This document shows, in pieces, positions 1-7,519 of a stretch of DNA of 64,000 bases. A model generated the notes under the pieces. It was not told where the DNA came from, did not search any database, and worked only from the letters and a program-made list of their open reading frames with translations. Numbering within the stretch: position 1 is the stretch's first letter; the number at the start of each line of letters is the position of its first letter. The position numbers and the translations under genes were made by a program. The DNA lies in NCBI GenBank assembly GCA_947457075.1, contig CANGUG010000005.1, forward strand, positions 87,778 through 151,777, read 5' to 3'. The stretch comes from Bacteroidota bacterium. GTDB lineage: Bacteria > Bacteroidota > Bacteroidia > Chitinophagales > Chitinophagaceae.

Positions 1-1125
1 GTAGTTATCCTTTATAGCGCTGCTGGTTGTTTATTTTTAGCAGCTGCTGCCTTATTTCATTTTTCTAAAAAAGTACCTGCAGGTATTAGTGAAGATAAAA
101 TTGAGCCCGCAAATAAAGCATTGTATTTATTACTAATCATGACGGGTGTGTTAATTATCATGTTTGTTCCAATTTTTAATAGCTACAAAATTGATCCTGC
201 AAGTATCACAGATCCAGCCGAAAAATTAGCCATTGAAACTACCAGATTAAAATGGTTGTTCGGCGCTTTAGCTACGGTTGTGGTTGGCCTTTTATTTGCC
301 AATTTTTCTGCACAAAAAAACGAGCAGGGTTGGGGTGCAATGAAATATCCTCAATTAGTATTGGGCATGTTGGCCTTGTTTGTTTATGTTGGAGTAGAGG
401 TTTCCATTGGCTCTAACTTAGGTGAATTATTAAAGCAAAAAGATTTCGGAAGTATCCCCTCATCAAAAATCGCACCCTACATTTCTATGTATTGGGGAAG
501 CATGATGATTGGTCGTTGGACAGGGGCCATTGCTGCTTTTGAATTTAAAAGTAAAACCAAACAAATTTTAACTGTTATCGTGCCACTCGTTGCTTTCGGC
601 ATTGTCATTGGAGTAAATACAGTAGCACAATATGACATGAGCCCATTGTATTTATATGTAGTGTGCATTCTTGTTCAAATTATCGCATTTTTCCTTAGCA
701 AAGACAAGCCTGCAAAAACTTTAATGATATTTAGTATGATAGGCGTAGTGGCTATGCTAGTTGGTATTTTTAACAAAGGAGATATTGCCATTTATGCATT
801 TTTAACAGGAGGAATCGCCTGTTCAATTATGTGGCCTTCTATTTTTGCATTATCTATTGCAGGTCTTGGAAAATATACCACACAAGGTGCAGCGTTCTTA
901 ATTATGATGATATTAGGTGGTGGTATTATTCCTCCCATTCAAGGGAAATTATCTGACTACTTACAATCCTCACAAAATGCAGTAGAAGGAAGTGGAATTC
1001 ATAATTCTTTTTGGGTGCCAGTATTGTGTTTCGCATATATCTTGGTTTTTGCCATTGCTGTAAAAGGTATTTTAAAGAAGCAGGGGATCAATTATGAAGA
1101 AGCGGAAGCAAAAGGAGGACACTAA
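1..1125 (+). CDS. Sugar MFS transporter, FucP/GluP-like (5' partial)
   Basis: The frame is open from base 1, so the N-terminal part lies outside the window; a TTG at 121 is internal and not the start. The visible 374 residues form about nine hydrophobic segments separated by a charged loop near 180-330, with a GRWTGA stretch typical of the sugar:H+ symporter (FucP/glucose-galactose) branch of the major facilitator superfamily. It would sit in the inner membrane and import a hexose. The next gene, 23 bases downstream on the same strand, is a ROK sugar kinase, so import followed by phosphorylation is likely. The substrate cannot be read from the sequence. Confidence 0.85.
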   Translation, partial: VVILYSAAGCLFLAAAALFHFSKKVPAGISEDKIEPANKALYLLLIMTGVLIIMFVPIFNSYKIDPASITDPAEKLAIETTRLKWLFGALATVVVGLLFANFSAQKNEQGWGAMKYPQLVLGMLALFVYVGVEVSIGSNLGELLKQKDFGSIPSSKIAPYISMYWGSMMIGRWTGAIAAFEFKSKTKQILTVIVPLVAFGIVIGVNTVAQYDMSPLYLYVVCILVQIIAFFLSKDKPAKTLMIFSMIGVVAMLVGIFNKGDIAIYAFLTGGIACSIMWPSIFALSIAGLGKYTTQGAAFLIMMILGGGIIPPIQGKLSDYLQSSQNAVEGSGIHNSFWVPVLCFAYILVFAIAVKGILKKQGINYEEAEAKGGH

Positions 1126-1148
1126 TTTTAATCAATAAATTGAACACA

Positions 1149-2099
1149 ATGGATTCATATGTTATTGGGGTAGATATAGGGGGTACTGGAACAAAATACG
1201 GCATCGTGGACAAGGATGGGAATGTATTACATTCTAGCTCTATGCCTACCAATACCCATGCTCAAGTAAATTCCTTTATAGATGAACTACATGAAAGGCT
1301 TTCAGAACTTATTGAAAAAGTGGGTGGTGTAGGCCGTATCAAAGGCATTGGGGTGGGTGCCCCTAATGGGAATATATACACAGGTACTATTGAATATGCA
1401 CCCAACCTACCTTGGAAAGGAATTATCCCTTTTGCGAAAATGTTGCAGGATAAATTTAAGTTGCCTGTTAAATTAACCAATGATGCCAATGCAGCTGCGG
1501 TAGGTGAAATGATGTATGGAGCAGCAAAAGGAATGAAAGATTTTATCATGATTACCTTAGGCACAGGGGTGGGAAGCGGTATTGTTGCAAACGGACAATT
1601 AATTTATGGCCATGATGGATTTGCAGGGGAATTAGGCCATACTATTATTATTCCTGACGGAAGATTTCATCCGGGCACTGGAAAAAAAGGTTCCTTGGAA
1701 AGCTATGCTTCTGCAACCGGTGTTGCACAATCAGCCGTTGAAATTTTAAATACCACCAATCGTCCAAGTTTATTAAGATCCATTCCAGTGGAAAAAATTA
1801 CGTCCAAGGATGTGTTTGAAGCAGCACAAAATGACGACGAAGTGGCAAAAGAAGTATTTGAGTTTACGGGCAAAATACTAGGCATGTCCTTAGCCAACTT
1901 TGTGATGTTTTCAAGTCCTGAAGCGATTATTCTTTTTGGTGGATTGACTAAGGCAGGGGATTTAATTTTGAAACCAACCCGAACGCATATGGAAGCCAAC
2001 GTGATTGAGATATTTCAAAATAAAGTAAAAATATTATTTAGTCATTTGAAAGAATCAGACGCAGCTATATTAGGGGCGTCCGCTTTAATGTGGGAGTAA
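1149..2099 (+). CDS. ROK family sugar kinase (glucokinase-like) without the usual Cys motif
   Basis: A 316-residue protein with the N-terminal phosphate-binding loop DIGGTGTKYG and the ROK signature around GELGH, whose Glu and His contact the sugar. Most ROK kinases carry a zinc site CxCGxxGCxE just after it; here the matching stretch is FHPGTGKKGSLESY, without cysteines, so zinc is probably not bound there. I chose the ATG at 1149 over a TTG at 1140 because homologues begin close to the DIGG loop. It follows the MFS transporter and probably phosphorylates the imported hexose with ATP. Substrate specificity is inferred, not shown. Confidence 0.85.
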   Translation: MDSYVIGVDIGGTGTKYGIVDKDGNVLHSSSMPTNTHAQVNSFIDELHERLSELIEKVGGVGRIKGIGVGAPNGNIYTGTIEYAPNLPWKGIIPFAKMLQDKFKLPVKLTNDANAAAVGEMMYGAAKGMKDFIMITLGTGVGSGIVANGQLIYGHDGFAGELGHTIIIPDGRFHPGTGKKGSLESYASATGVAQSAVEILNTTNRPSLLRSIPVEKITSKDVFEAAQNDDEVAKEVFEFTGKILGMSLANFVMFSSPEAIILFGGLTKAGDLILKPTRTHMEANVIEIFQNKVKILFSHLKESDAAILGASALMWE

Positions 2100-2123
2100 T
2101 AATTCTTATTTTTGATCATTATA

Positions 2124-2158
2124 AAAAAAGTGCCCTCTAAACGAGTGGCACTTTTTTT
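2124..2158. terminator. Bidirectional terminator between ROK kinase and lipA
   Basis: An 11-bp stem AAAAAAGTGCC/GGCACTTTTTT with a 12-base loop, A-run on one side and T-run on the other, placed between the convergent ends of the ROK kinase gene and lipA. Confidence 0.85.
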
Positions 2159-2174
2159 ATGTTGTAGCTGTTGC

Positions 2175-3098
2175 TTATTTATTTGCTTGTTCTTCCATCC
2201 ACTTATTCCTACCCCATCCAGCAATCACATGTTTTTCACTATGATAAGAGGAACGAACCAATGGGCCACTTTCTACATAATCAAATCCCAATTCATAGCC
2301 AATTTGTCTTAGTTCAGCAAATTCATCCGGATGCACAAAGCGCTGCACAGGTAAATGTTTTGAAGTGGGCTGCAGGTATTGACCTAAGGTTAATACATCA
2401 CATCCTACATTCACTAAGTCTTTCATTGTTTGAATTATTTCATGCTTCTCTTCCCCAATACCCAGCATTAAGCCTGTTTTAGTTCGACGCCCTCCTTTTT
2501 TTAGTGCTTCTAACACCCCTAAACTACGTGCATATTTTGCTTGCACTCTAACGCGTCGGGTATTGCGCTCCACCGTTTCCATATTGTGGCTCACCACTTC
2601 GGGAGCCGCTTCGATAATTCGATCAATCTGTTCTTGTATACCTCTAAAATCTGGAATCAAGGTTTCCAATGTCGTATCAGGAGTAAGTGATTTTATGGCT
2701 TTAATGGTATTGGCCCAAATAATGGATCCTCCATCCGGAAGCTCGTCTCTATCCACACTCGTCAAAACGGCGTGTTTTACTTTCATTAAATAAACGGCTT
2801 CTGCTACCCTTTGTGGCTCATCCCATTCAACGGGTTTTGGACGTCCAGTGGCCACTGCACAAAACTGACAACTTCTGGTACAGATATTCCCCAAAATCAT
2901 AAATGTAGCAGTTCCTTCGCCCCAACATTCTCCCATGTTAGGACAATTGCCACTTTCACAAATAGTATGCAATTTATGATTGTCCACCAAGCCTCTCACA
3001 TGCTTATAACTTTCTCCAATGGGCAGTTTCACCCTTAACCAATCGGGCTTTTTTAAACGTTCCGTAGGCGCGGAATTTAAGATGGGCAATTCTTGCAT
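2175..3098 (-). CDS. lipA: Lipoyl synthase
   Basis: Radical-SAM enzyme (307 residues) that inserts two sulfurs into octanoyl groups on E2 and GcvH proteins. Both iron-sulfur sites are visible: the auxiliary cluster motif CX4CX5C ([12 protein letters not shown]) and the radical-SAM CX3CX2C (CTRSCQFC). A C-terminal serine for the auxiliary cluster fits RSSYHSEK. The frame extends to a TTG at 3128, but a TATTTTTG promoter box lies at 3118-3125, so translation must begin at the ATG at 3098. The product serves the pyruvate dehydrogenase complex, of which pdhB lies at 14.8 kb. Confidence 0.97.
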   Translation of the reverse strand: MQELPILNSAPTERLKKPDWLRVKLPIGESYKHVRGLVDNHKLHTICESGNCPNMGECWGEGTATFMILGNICTRSCQFCAVATGRPKPVEWDEPQRVAEAVYLMKVKHAVLTSVDRDELPDGGSIIWANTIKAIKSLTPDTTLETLIPDFRGIQEQIDRIIEAAPEVVSHNMETVERNTRRVRVQAKYARSLGVLEALKKGGRRTKTGLMLGIGEEKHEIIQTMKDLVNVGCDVLTLGQYLQPTSKHLPVQRFVHPDEFAELRQIGYELGFDYVESGPLVRSSYHSEKHVIAGWGRNKWMEEQANK

Positions 3099-3117
3099 AA
3101 GTTCTTGATTAACTTTG

Positions 3118-3125
3118 CAAAAATA
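3118..3125 (-). promoter_or_regulatory. -7 box of lipA promoter
   Basis: TATTTTTG matches the Bacteroidota primary sigma -7 consensus TAnnTTTG and lies 20 bases upstream of the lipA ATG. No good TTTG -33 element is seen at the usual 19-21 base spacing. Confidence 0.55.
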
Positions 3126-3186
3126 CAAGACTTAAGGTAAATTAAATTGTAATTTTACTGAAATCATAAATATAAAAATCATTCTT

Positions 3187-3591
3187 ATGACCGCAACTGT
3201 TACCTACGAATCCAACCTAAGAACAACCTGCCTTCATTTACAAAGCGGTTCCGCAATTGAAACCGATGCTCCTACTGATAACAAAGGGAAAGGTGAAAGA
3301 TTCTCTCCAACCGATTTGATCGCAACAGGCCTAGGCGCATGTATGATAACGACAATGGGTATTAAAGCAGAAACAATGGATATTGCTTTGGATGGAGCTA
3401 AAGTAGCTGTAACCAAAGTAATGGTGGCCGATCCCAGAAGAATAGGAAAAATAGTAGCGCATGTAACTATCCCTGCATTAAACTTGGATGAAAAAACAAA
3501 AGAAATATTAGAACGGGTTGCCAGAACCTGTCCAGTGGAAAGAAGTTTGCACCCAGCTATTGAATTAGATATCGCTTTCAATTGGTTATAA
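3187..3591 (+). CDS. OsmC family peroxiredoxin-like protein
   Basis: A 134-residue OsmC/Ohr-fold protein. The two redox cysteines are present, one in GLGACM on the central helix and one in RTCPVE near the C-terminus, with the early FSPTDL motif typical of the YhfA/OsmC subgroup. Such proteins reduce organic hydroperoxides as dimers in the cytoplasm; the physiological substrate here is unknown. It is a single gene between divergent lipA and convergent maf, with its own terminator overlapping the end of maf. Confidence 0.9.
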   Translation: MTATVTYESNLRTTCLHLQSGSAIETDAPTDNKGKGERFSPTDLIATGLGACMITTMGIKAETMDIALDGAKVAVTKVMVADPRRIGKIVAHVTIPALNLDEKTKEILERVARTCPVERSLHPAIELDIAFNWL

Positions 3592-3642
3592 TTTACCAAT
3601 CTACTGATTCTATTTTTTGCTGATATTAATTGAAATTAACCC

Positions 3643-3684
3643 AAAGCAGCTAGCCTTTCAAAAGTCCTAGCTGCTTTATTTTTT
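3643..3684 (+). terminator. Terminator of osmC, embedded in the 3' end of maf
   Basis: An 11-bp perfect stem AAAGCAGCTAG (3643-3653)/CTAGCTGCTTT (3667-3677) followed by ATTTTTT. The stem includes the stop codon and last codons of the opposing maf gene. Confidence 0.8.
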
Positions 3685-4243
3685 GGACAAGTTTACTAAC
3701 TGGAAGCCCCATTACATTATAAAAGTCTCCCTCAATACTTTTAATACCCACTACCCCAATCCATTCTTGAATGGCATATCCCCCAGCCTTATCATAGGGC
3801 TTATAGCAATCAACATAATACTCAATTTGACTATTGGTTAATTCATGAAAAGTAACTTGTGTAGTTTCAGAAAAAGTTTCCTCTTGGTGATTATGCAATA
3901 AACATACTCCTGTAATTACCTGATGTGTTTTGCCTGACAACTTCGATAATGAACTAATCGCATGCGATCGGTCCAATGGCTTACCCATTATTTCATTGTT
4001 TAAAACTACAACGGTGTCTGCAGCAATTATACAATATTTGTCAAATTCACCCCTTGTTTTAGCTAACTGAGCTGCTACTTCCAATGCTTTTTGCTTTGCA
4101 ATATATGCTGGCACATCATTGATAGGTAGCTCGGCAGGGAAAGACTCATCTGAATCAGATACAATTATTTCAAAAGGTATCTCTGCCCATTCCAATAATA
4201 ATTTACGTCTTGGTGACTGAGATGCTAAAATAAATTGGGACAT
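3650..4243 (-). CDS. maf: Maf-like nucleoside triphosphate pyrophosphatase
   Basis: A 197-residue Maf/HAM1-superfamily protein that hydrolyses non-canonical or excess nucleoside triphosphates to the monophosphate plus pyrophosphate. The N-terminal LASQSPRRKLLL signature is intact and the AADTVV and KPYDKAGGYAIQ blocks that form the nucleotide pocket are recognisable. The start ATG at 4243 is only 3 bases from the stop of the upstream UbiA-type gene, so the two are co-transcribed and probably translationally coupled. Its subgroup (dTTP/UTP-type against others) cannot be settled by eye. Confidence 0.95.
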   Translation of the reverse strand: MSQFILASQSPRRKLLLEWAEIPFEIIVSDSDESFPAELPINDVPAYIAKQKALEVAAQLAKTRGEFDKYCIIAADTVVVLNNEIMGKPLDRSHAISSLSKLSGKTHQVITGVCLLHNHQEETFSETTQVTFHELTNSQIEYYVDCYKPYDKAGGYAIQEWIGVVGIKSIEGDFYNVMGLPVSKLVQKIKQLGLLKG

Positions 4244-4246
4244 ACA

Positions 4247-5182
4247 TTACAATAAAAAGTAAAAAAACAACATGGACAAAATTCCAGCAAACATGGCAAT
4301 TTTAATATACAAACTTAGCTTATGAAAATCATTGCTGGTATATGCATTTTTTAATTTGTACAATACTAAGGCCAAAGGGTAAATAATAAAAATTAAGCAA
4401 TACAAAATACTATACCACCAACCAAAAGGTATCACATACAATTGAATAAAGGCTAGGACAGCAATTACCACCACTAACCACACCCCTATATAAACTTTAG
4501 TAGGTTGAAGTCCCCAAACTATGGGCAAAGTTTTACATCCAAACTTTTGATCTCCCTCCATGTCCTCCATGTCTTTCAACGCCTCTCTTACCAAGGTTAA
4601 TATAAAAGCAAATGAACAATACAGTAGCATTAGTTTCACCAATCTAAAATTGGCAAGGTCATTCATATTGGGGTTCACCAATTGTTGAATGGTGAATTTA
4701 GAAAAATACACCACAGCAATGGACCAAGCAGTTAAAAGACCAATCACAACATTACCCACCAAAAAGTCCTTTTTAAAATTTGTAGAGTAAAACCATAATA
4801 ATAAAATGGTCAATAAATTAGAAAAATGTATATGCCAATACTGTTTTATAGGAAAAGCGATGGTCGAAATGAAAACACCCATTACACTAAATACAAAATG
4901 CCAAAATATAACCCAACGTCTATTAATATGTGCCCCCACTACCACTTTATTAGGCTTGTTGACTTGATCAATATTAATGTCAAAATAATCATTGATAATA
5001 TATCCAGCAGCGGCAATGAATAAATAAGTAGCAGCAATTAAAAAGAAATTGAAATCTATTCCTTCCACCGCATTGGGATATAAAGGCTTGTAAATACAAA
5101 AATGAAATAAAGACTCTGCTAATAAAATAAATAGCAGATTAGGCCATCTAACCAATCGCAGAAAATATAAAAAAGTATTCAA
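4247..5182 (-). CDS. UbiA-family prenyltransferase
   Basis: A 311-residue polytopic membrane protein with about eight or nine helices. The two Asp-rich metal/diphosphate motifs of the UbiA superfamily are clear: NDYFDINID near residue 65 and DMEDMEGD near residue 205. Annotated relatives in Bacteroidota are often called geranylgeranylglycerol-phosphate geranylgeranyltransferase-like; the acceptor here is unknown. No ATG exists near the start: upstream in frame is a stop at 5201-5203 and then TTG at 5180-5182, which I take as the initiator. It lies in the minus-strand run with kdsC upstream and maf downstream. Confidence 0.88.
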   Translation of the reverse strand: MNTFLYFLRLVRWPNLLFILLAESLFHFCIYKPLYPNAVEGIDFNFFLIAATYLFIAAAGYIINDYFDINIDQVNKPNKVVVGAHINRRWVIFWHFVFSVMGVFISTIAFPIKQYWHIHFSNLLTILLLWFYSTNFKKDFLVGNVVIGLLTAWSIAVVYFSKFTIQQLVNPNMNDLANFRLVKLMLLYCSFAFILTLVREALKDMEDMEGDQKFGCKTLPIVWGLQPTKVYIGVWLVVVIAVLAFIQLYVIPFGWWYSILYCLIFIIYPLALVLYKLKNAYTSNDFHKLSLYIKIAMFAGILSMLFFYFLL

Positions 5183-5205
5183 GTATAATTTTTTAATAGG
5201 TTAGC

Positions 5206-5721
5206 TTATCTTGCCTGAATATGGTCCGCTGTATCCCAGTGGTTATTTAATTTTAACACTTTTTCAATAATCTCTCTTGCACAACCTGCTCCACCATTGG
5301 CAAGCGAAATATAGGTTGAAATAGATTTAATATCCACTGCTGCATCTTTGGGGCATGCTGCAACACCCACTATCGACATGGCCTCATAATCAGGCATATC
5401 ATCCCCCATAAATATCATTTCATTAAGCGGGACCTGGTGTAAAACCGACAACTCCTGCACCAATGCACGTTTGTCTTTCACCTTCATATGTACTTCCGTA
5501 ACGCCTAAATTATGTAAACGCTCCTCCACTTCGACCGAATTGCCTCCAGAGATAACCCACACTTTGTAGCCTTTTTTAACAGCTAATTGCAAAGCGTAGC
5601 CATCTTTAATATTCATTTTCCTTGTAAGTACTCCATTAGGCATTACCATCACATCGCCGTTGGTTAACACACCATCAACGTCAAAAATGAAACAAGTAAT
5701 TTTTTGTAGAGTCGCTAACAA
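5206..5721 (-). CDS. kdsC: KDO 8-phosphate phosphatase (HAD family)
   Basis: A 171-residue HAD phosphatase of the C0/C1 capless type, with the nucleophile motif FDVDGVLTNG, a motif II serine in VISGG, and the motif III/IV segment GDDMPDYEAM. KdsC removes phosphate from 3-deoxy-D-manno-octulosonate 8-phosphate for LPS core synthesis and works as a tetramer in the cytoplasm. The first usable start is the TTG at 5721, which directly follows an in-frame TAA; no ATG occurs before the catalytic motif. It sits between iscX and the UbiA gene on the same strand. Confidence 0.92.
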   Translation of the reverse strand: MLATLQKITCFIFDVDGVLTNGDVMVMPNGVLTRKMNIKDGYALQLAVKKGYKVWVISGGNSVEVEERLHNLGVTEVHMKVKDKRALVQELSVLHQVPLNEMIFMGDDMPDYEAMSIVGVAACPKDAAVDIKSISTYISLANGGAGCAREIIEKVLKLNNHWDTADHIQAR

Positions 5722-5750
5722 TTAAACTATTTTAATAAATAAATGTAAGC

Positions 5751-5990
5751 TTATTTTTGATTATCACGCCATTCATACACCCAGGCACTTTGAATCATTT
5801 CCAAATGTCCCTCGTTGGATTCTTCTCGCTTCCCTTCAAAATGAGGCAGGGTCAATACCCATTCTAATAAATCTGTAAAACGTACTCTGTAAATTTTAGA
5901 CTCTGAATAGTCATCTCCAAATTTTTCATATAATTTTTGGGCGATATCTTCATGGTCATTCCAATAAATAGGTGGTTCAAAATGCGACAT
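5751..5990 (-). CDS. iscX: IscX-like Fe-S assembly protein
   Basis: A 79-residue acidic protein of the IscX (YfhJ) family, recognised from the opening IYWNDHEDIAQKLYEKF and the closing block ending WVYEWRD. IscX binds IscS and iron and modulates cluster assembly. The gene lies 48 bases downstream of the adrenodoxin-type ferredoxin gene, the same pairing seen at the end of isc operons, although iscS/U/A are not in the window. Confidence 0.93.
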   Translation of the reverse strand: MSHFEPPIYWNDHEDIAQKLYEKFGDDYSESKIYRVRFTDLLEWVLTLPHFEGKREESNEGHLEMIQSAWVYEWRDNQK

Positions 5991-6038
5991 ATACTAGATT
6001 TTTTTAGCTACAAATTTGTTTAATAACGGGGCAAGTGC

Positions 6039-6374
6039 TTACTCGCCTAAAAACTGTGTTTGATCCGGTAAAGTTACTTCAATTGTTCCTGTACCTTCTT
6101 GAATTATACATTGACATCCAAGTCTTGATTCAATTCTTGGGCTTACTGCTCTATCAATAAAATCCTCCTCTTTGTCCGATAATGCTTCCAAGAACTCCAT
6201 TCCTTGCTTCACATATAAATGACAGGTGCTACATGCACAAACTGCCCCGCAGTTATGATGCAATTCAATGCCTGCATCTAAAATTACTTCTAATAAACTT
6301 TCTCCCGCCTTCACCTCATTCAATACAACTGGCGTTAGGCCCTTTTGTTCAAAATTAATTTTTAACTCGTACAT
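6039..6374 (-). CDS. fdx: 2Fe-2S ferredoxin, Isc/adrenodoxin type
   Basis: A 111-residue ferredoxin. Cluster ligands are the cysteines in HNCGAVCACSTC (C-x5-C-x2-C, with an additional cysteine between) and the last one in LGCQC near residue 87. Its family supplies electrons for iron-sulfur cluster assembly. It is the first gene of the minus-strand run fdx-iscX-kdsC-ubiA-maf; a TATTTTTG promoter box precedes it at 6397-6404. Start ATG at 6374. Confidence 0.93.
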   Translation of the reverse strand: MYELKINFEQKGLTPVVLNEVKAGESLLEVILDAGIELHHNCGAVCACSTCHLYVKQGMEFLEALSDKEEDFIDRAVSPRIESRLGCQCIIQEGTGTIEVTLPDQTQFLGE

Positions 6375-6396
6375 AATAATCGTAAATAAGTTTTTG

Positions 6397-6404
6397 CAAA
6401 AATA
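6397..6404 (-). promoter_or_regulatory. -7 box for the fdx-iscX-kdsC-ubiA-maf run
   Basis: TATTTTTG fits TAnnTTTG and ends 22 bases before the fdx ATG; a recognisable -33 TTTG is missing. Confidence 0.5.
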
Positions 6405-6478
6405 GCTTTAAACCAGCTTTTATTCATTGTTTTTATTGTCGAAATACAAAAAAAAGCAAAAGCTGCTTTTTTGCTTCT

Positions 6479-6486
6479 TATCTTTG
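6479..6486 (+). promoter_or_regulatory. -7 box of the alpha/beta hydrolase gene
   Basis: TATCTTTG is an exact TAnnTTTG match 20 bases upstream of the ATG at 6507. Confidence 0.5.
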
Positions 6487-6506
6487 CAGCCTAATATGAA
6501 CACAAT

Positions 6507-7376
6507 ATGGCGAAGCTTGGCTTTTCTGAGAGAATGTACCTCCAATACTTGAGAACAAAATTCAGTACCATTGGTAAGCTTTCTCCAGCTATTGCAGGAA
6601 AAATTGCCTTTGATTTGTTTTGTACCCCCTACCCAAAATATAAAAAAACAAAAGCCCCAGCCGTTTTCCATCAAGCAAAACCTTTGACCTTAGAATTAAA
6701 AGAGGACATCACTATTAAAGGTTATGAATGGAATGCCAATAAGCCCAATGGCAAGACAGTGCTTATTTGCCATGGTTATGCAAGTAATTTTTACAAGTTT
6801 GAGCAATATATACAGCCCTTATTGAAAGAAGGGTTTCGCGTAATTGGGTTTGACGCTCCAGGACATGGAAAAAGCGAAGGAAAATATATTAATATACTTA
6901 TATATAAAGAAGCGATTGAGCATATCATGAATGCCTACGGGCCAATTGATCACTTTATGGGACACTCTTTAGGAGGTATTACTTTGGCGATGGTTGCCGA
7001 AAACATTGAAAATCCTCTTACCCATAAATTTGTATTAATTGCTCCTGCTACAAAAACAACCACCACTTTTGACAATTATTTCACCATGATGCGTTTTTCC
7101 GAGCCAGTCAAAGAAGCATTTTACAATGAATTAAAAACACGTACTACTTTACCGGTAACCTTTTTTGAAGCGGATAGGGCCATTGAAAAATATCCTGGCG
7201 AAATCTTATGGATACATGACCAAGGAGACCGGGTTTGTCCCTACCAAGATTTGGTAAATTTTAAAAATAATGCCCCTCAAAATATTAAGTTTATGATTAC
7301 CAATGATTTAGGACATAACAAAGTATATAAATCACCCGCCGTAATTGACCAAATAGTGGCATTTTTGTCGGCTTAA
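6507..7376 (+). CDS. Alpha/beta hydrolase
   Basis: A 289-residue serine hydrolase of the alpha/beta fold. An oxyanion-hole motif HGYASN occurs near residue 90, the nucleophile elbow GHSLGG near residue 152, an acid in the HDQGD region near residue 240, and the catalytic His probably in GHNKVY near residue 271. There is no signal peptide, so it is likely cytoplasmic. The ATG at 6507 follows a good promoter box by 20 bases. It is a single-gene unit upstream of topA; substrate is unknown. Confidence 0.85.
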   Translation: MAKLGFSERMYLQYLRTKFSTIGKLSPAIAGKIAFDLFCTPYPKYKKTKAPAVFHQAKPLTLELKEDITIKGYEWNANKPNGKTVLICHGYASNFYKFEQYIQPLLKEGFRVIGFDAPGHGKSEGKYINILIYKEAIEHIMNAYGPIDHFMGHSLGGITLAMVAENIENPLTHKFVLIAPATKTTTTFDNYFTMMRFSEPVKEAFYNELKTRTTLPVTFFEADRAIEKYPGEILWIHDQGDRVCPYQDLVNFKNNAPQNIKFMITNDLGHNKVYKSPAVIDQIVAFLSA

Positions 7377-7519
7377 TCGCAGATGATTTTTATTTTTTAA
7401 AGCTAATACTCTAATATTGCATCAAGAGAAACAGTTAGGTATCTGTAATAAGTCACTTCATTGTTTTTCATAAATTGTTGATTTTCAATATAAAAACCCC
7501 GAAGGAGCGGTTGACTACT

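Noticed and set aside
6450..6472. Hairpin AAAAAAGCA/TGCTTTTTT between fdx and the hydrolase
   Set aside because: It lies upstream of both divergent genes where no transcript needs to end; probably a chance AT-rich palindrome.
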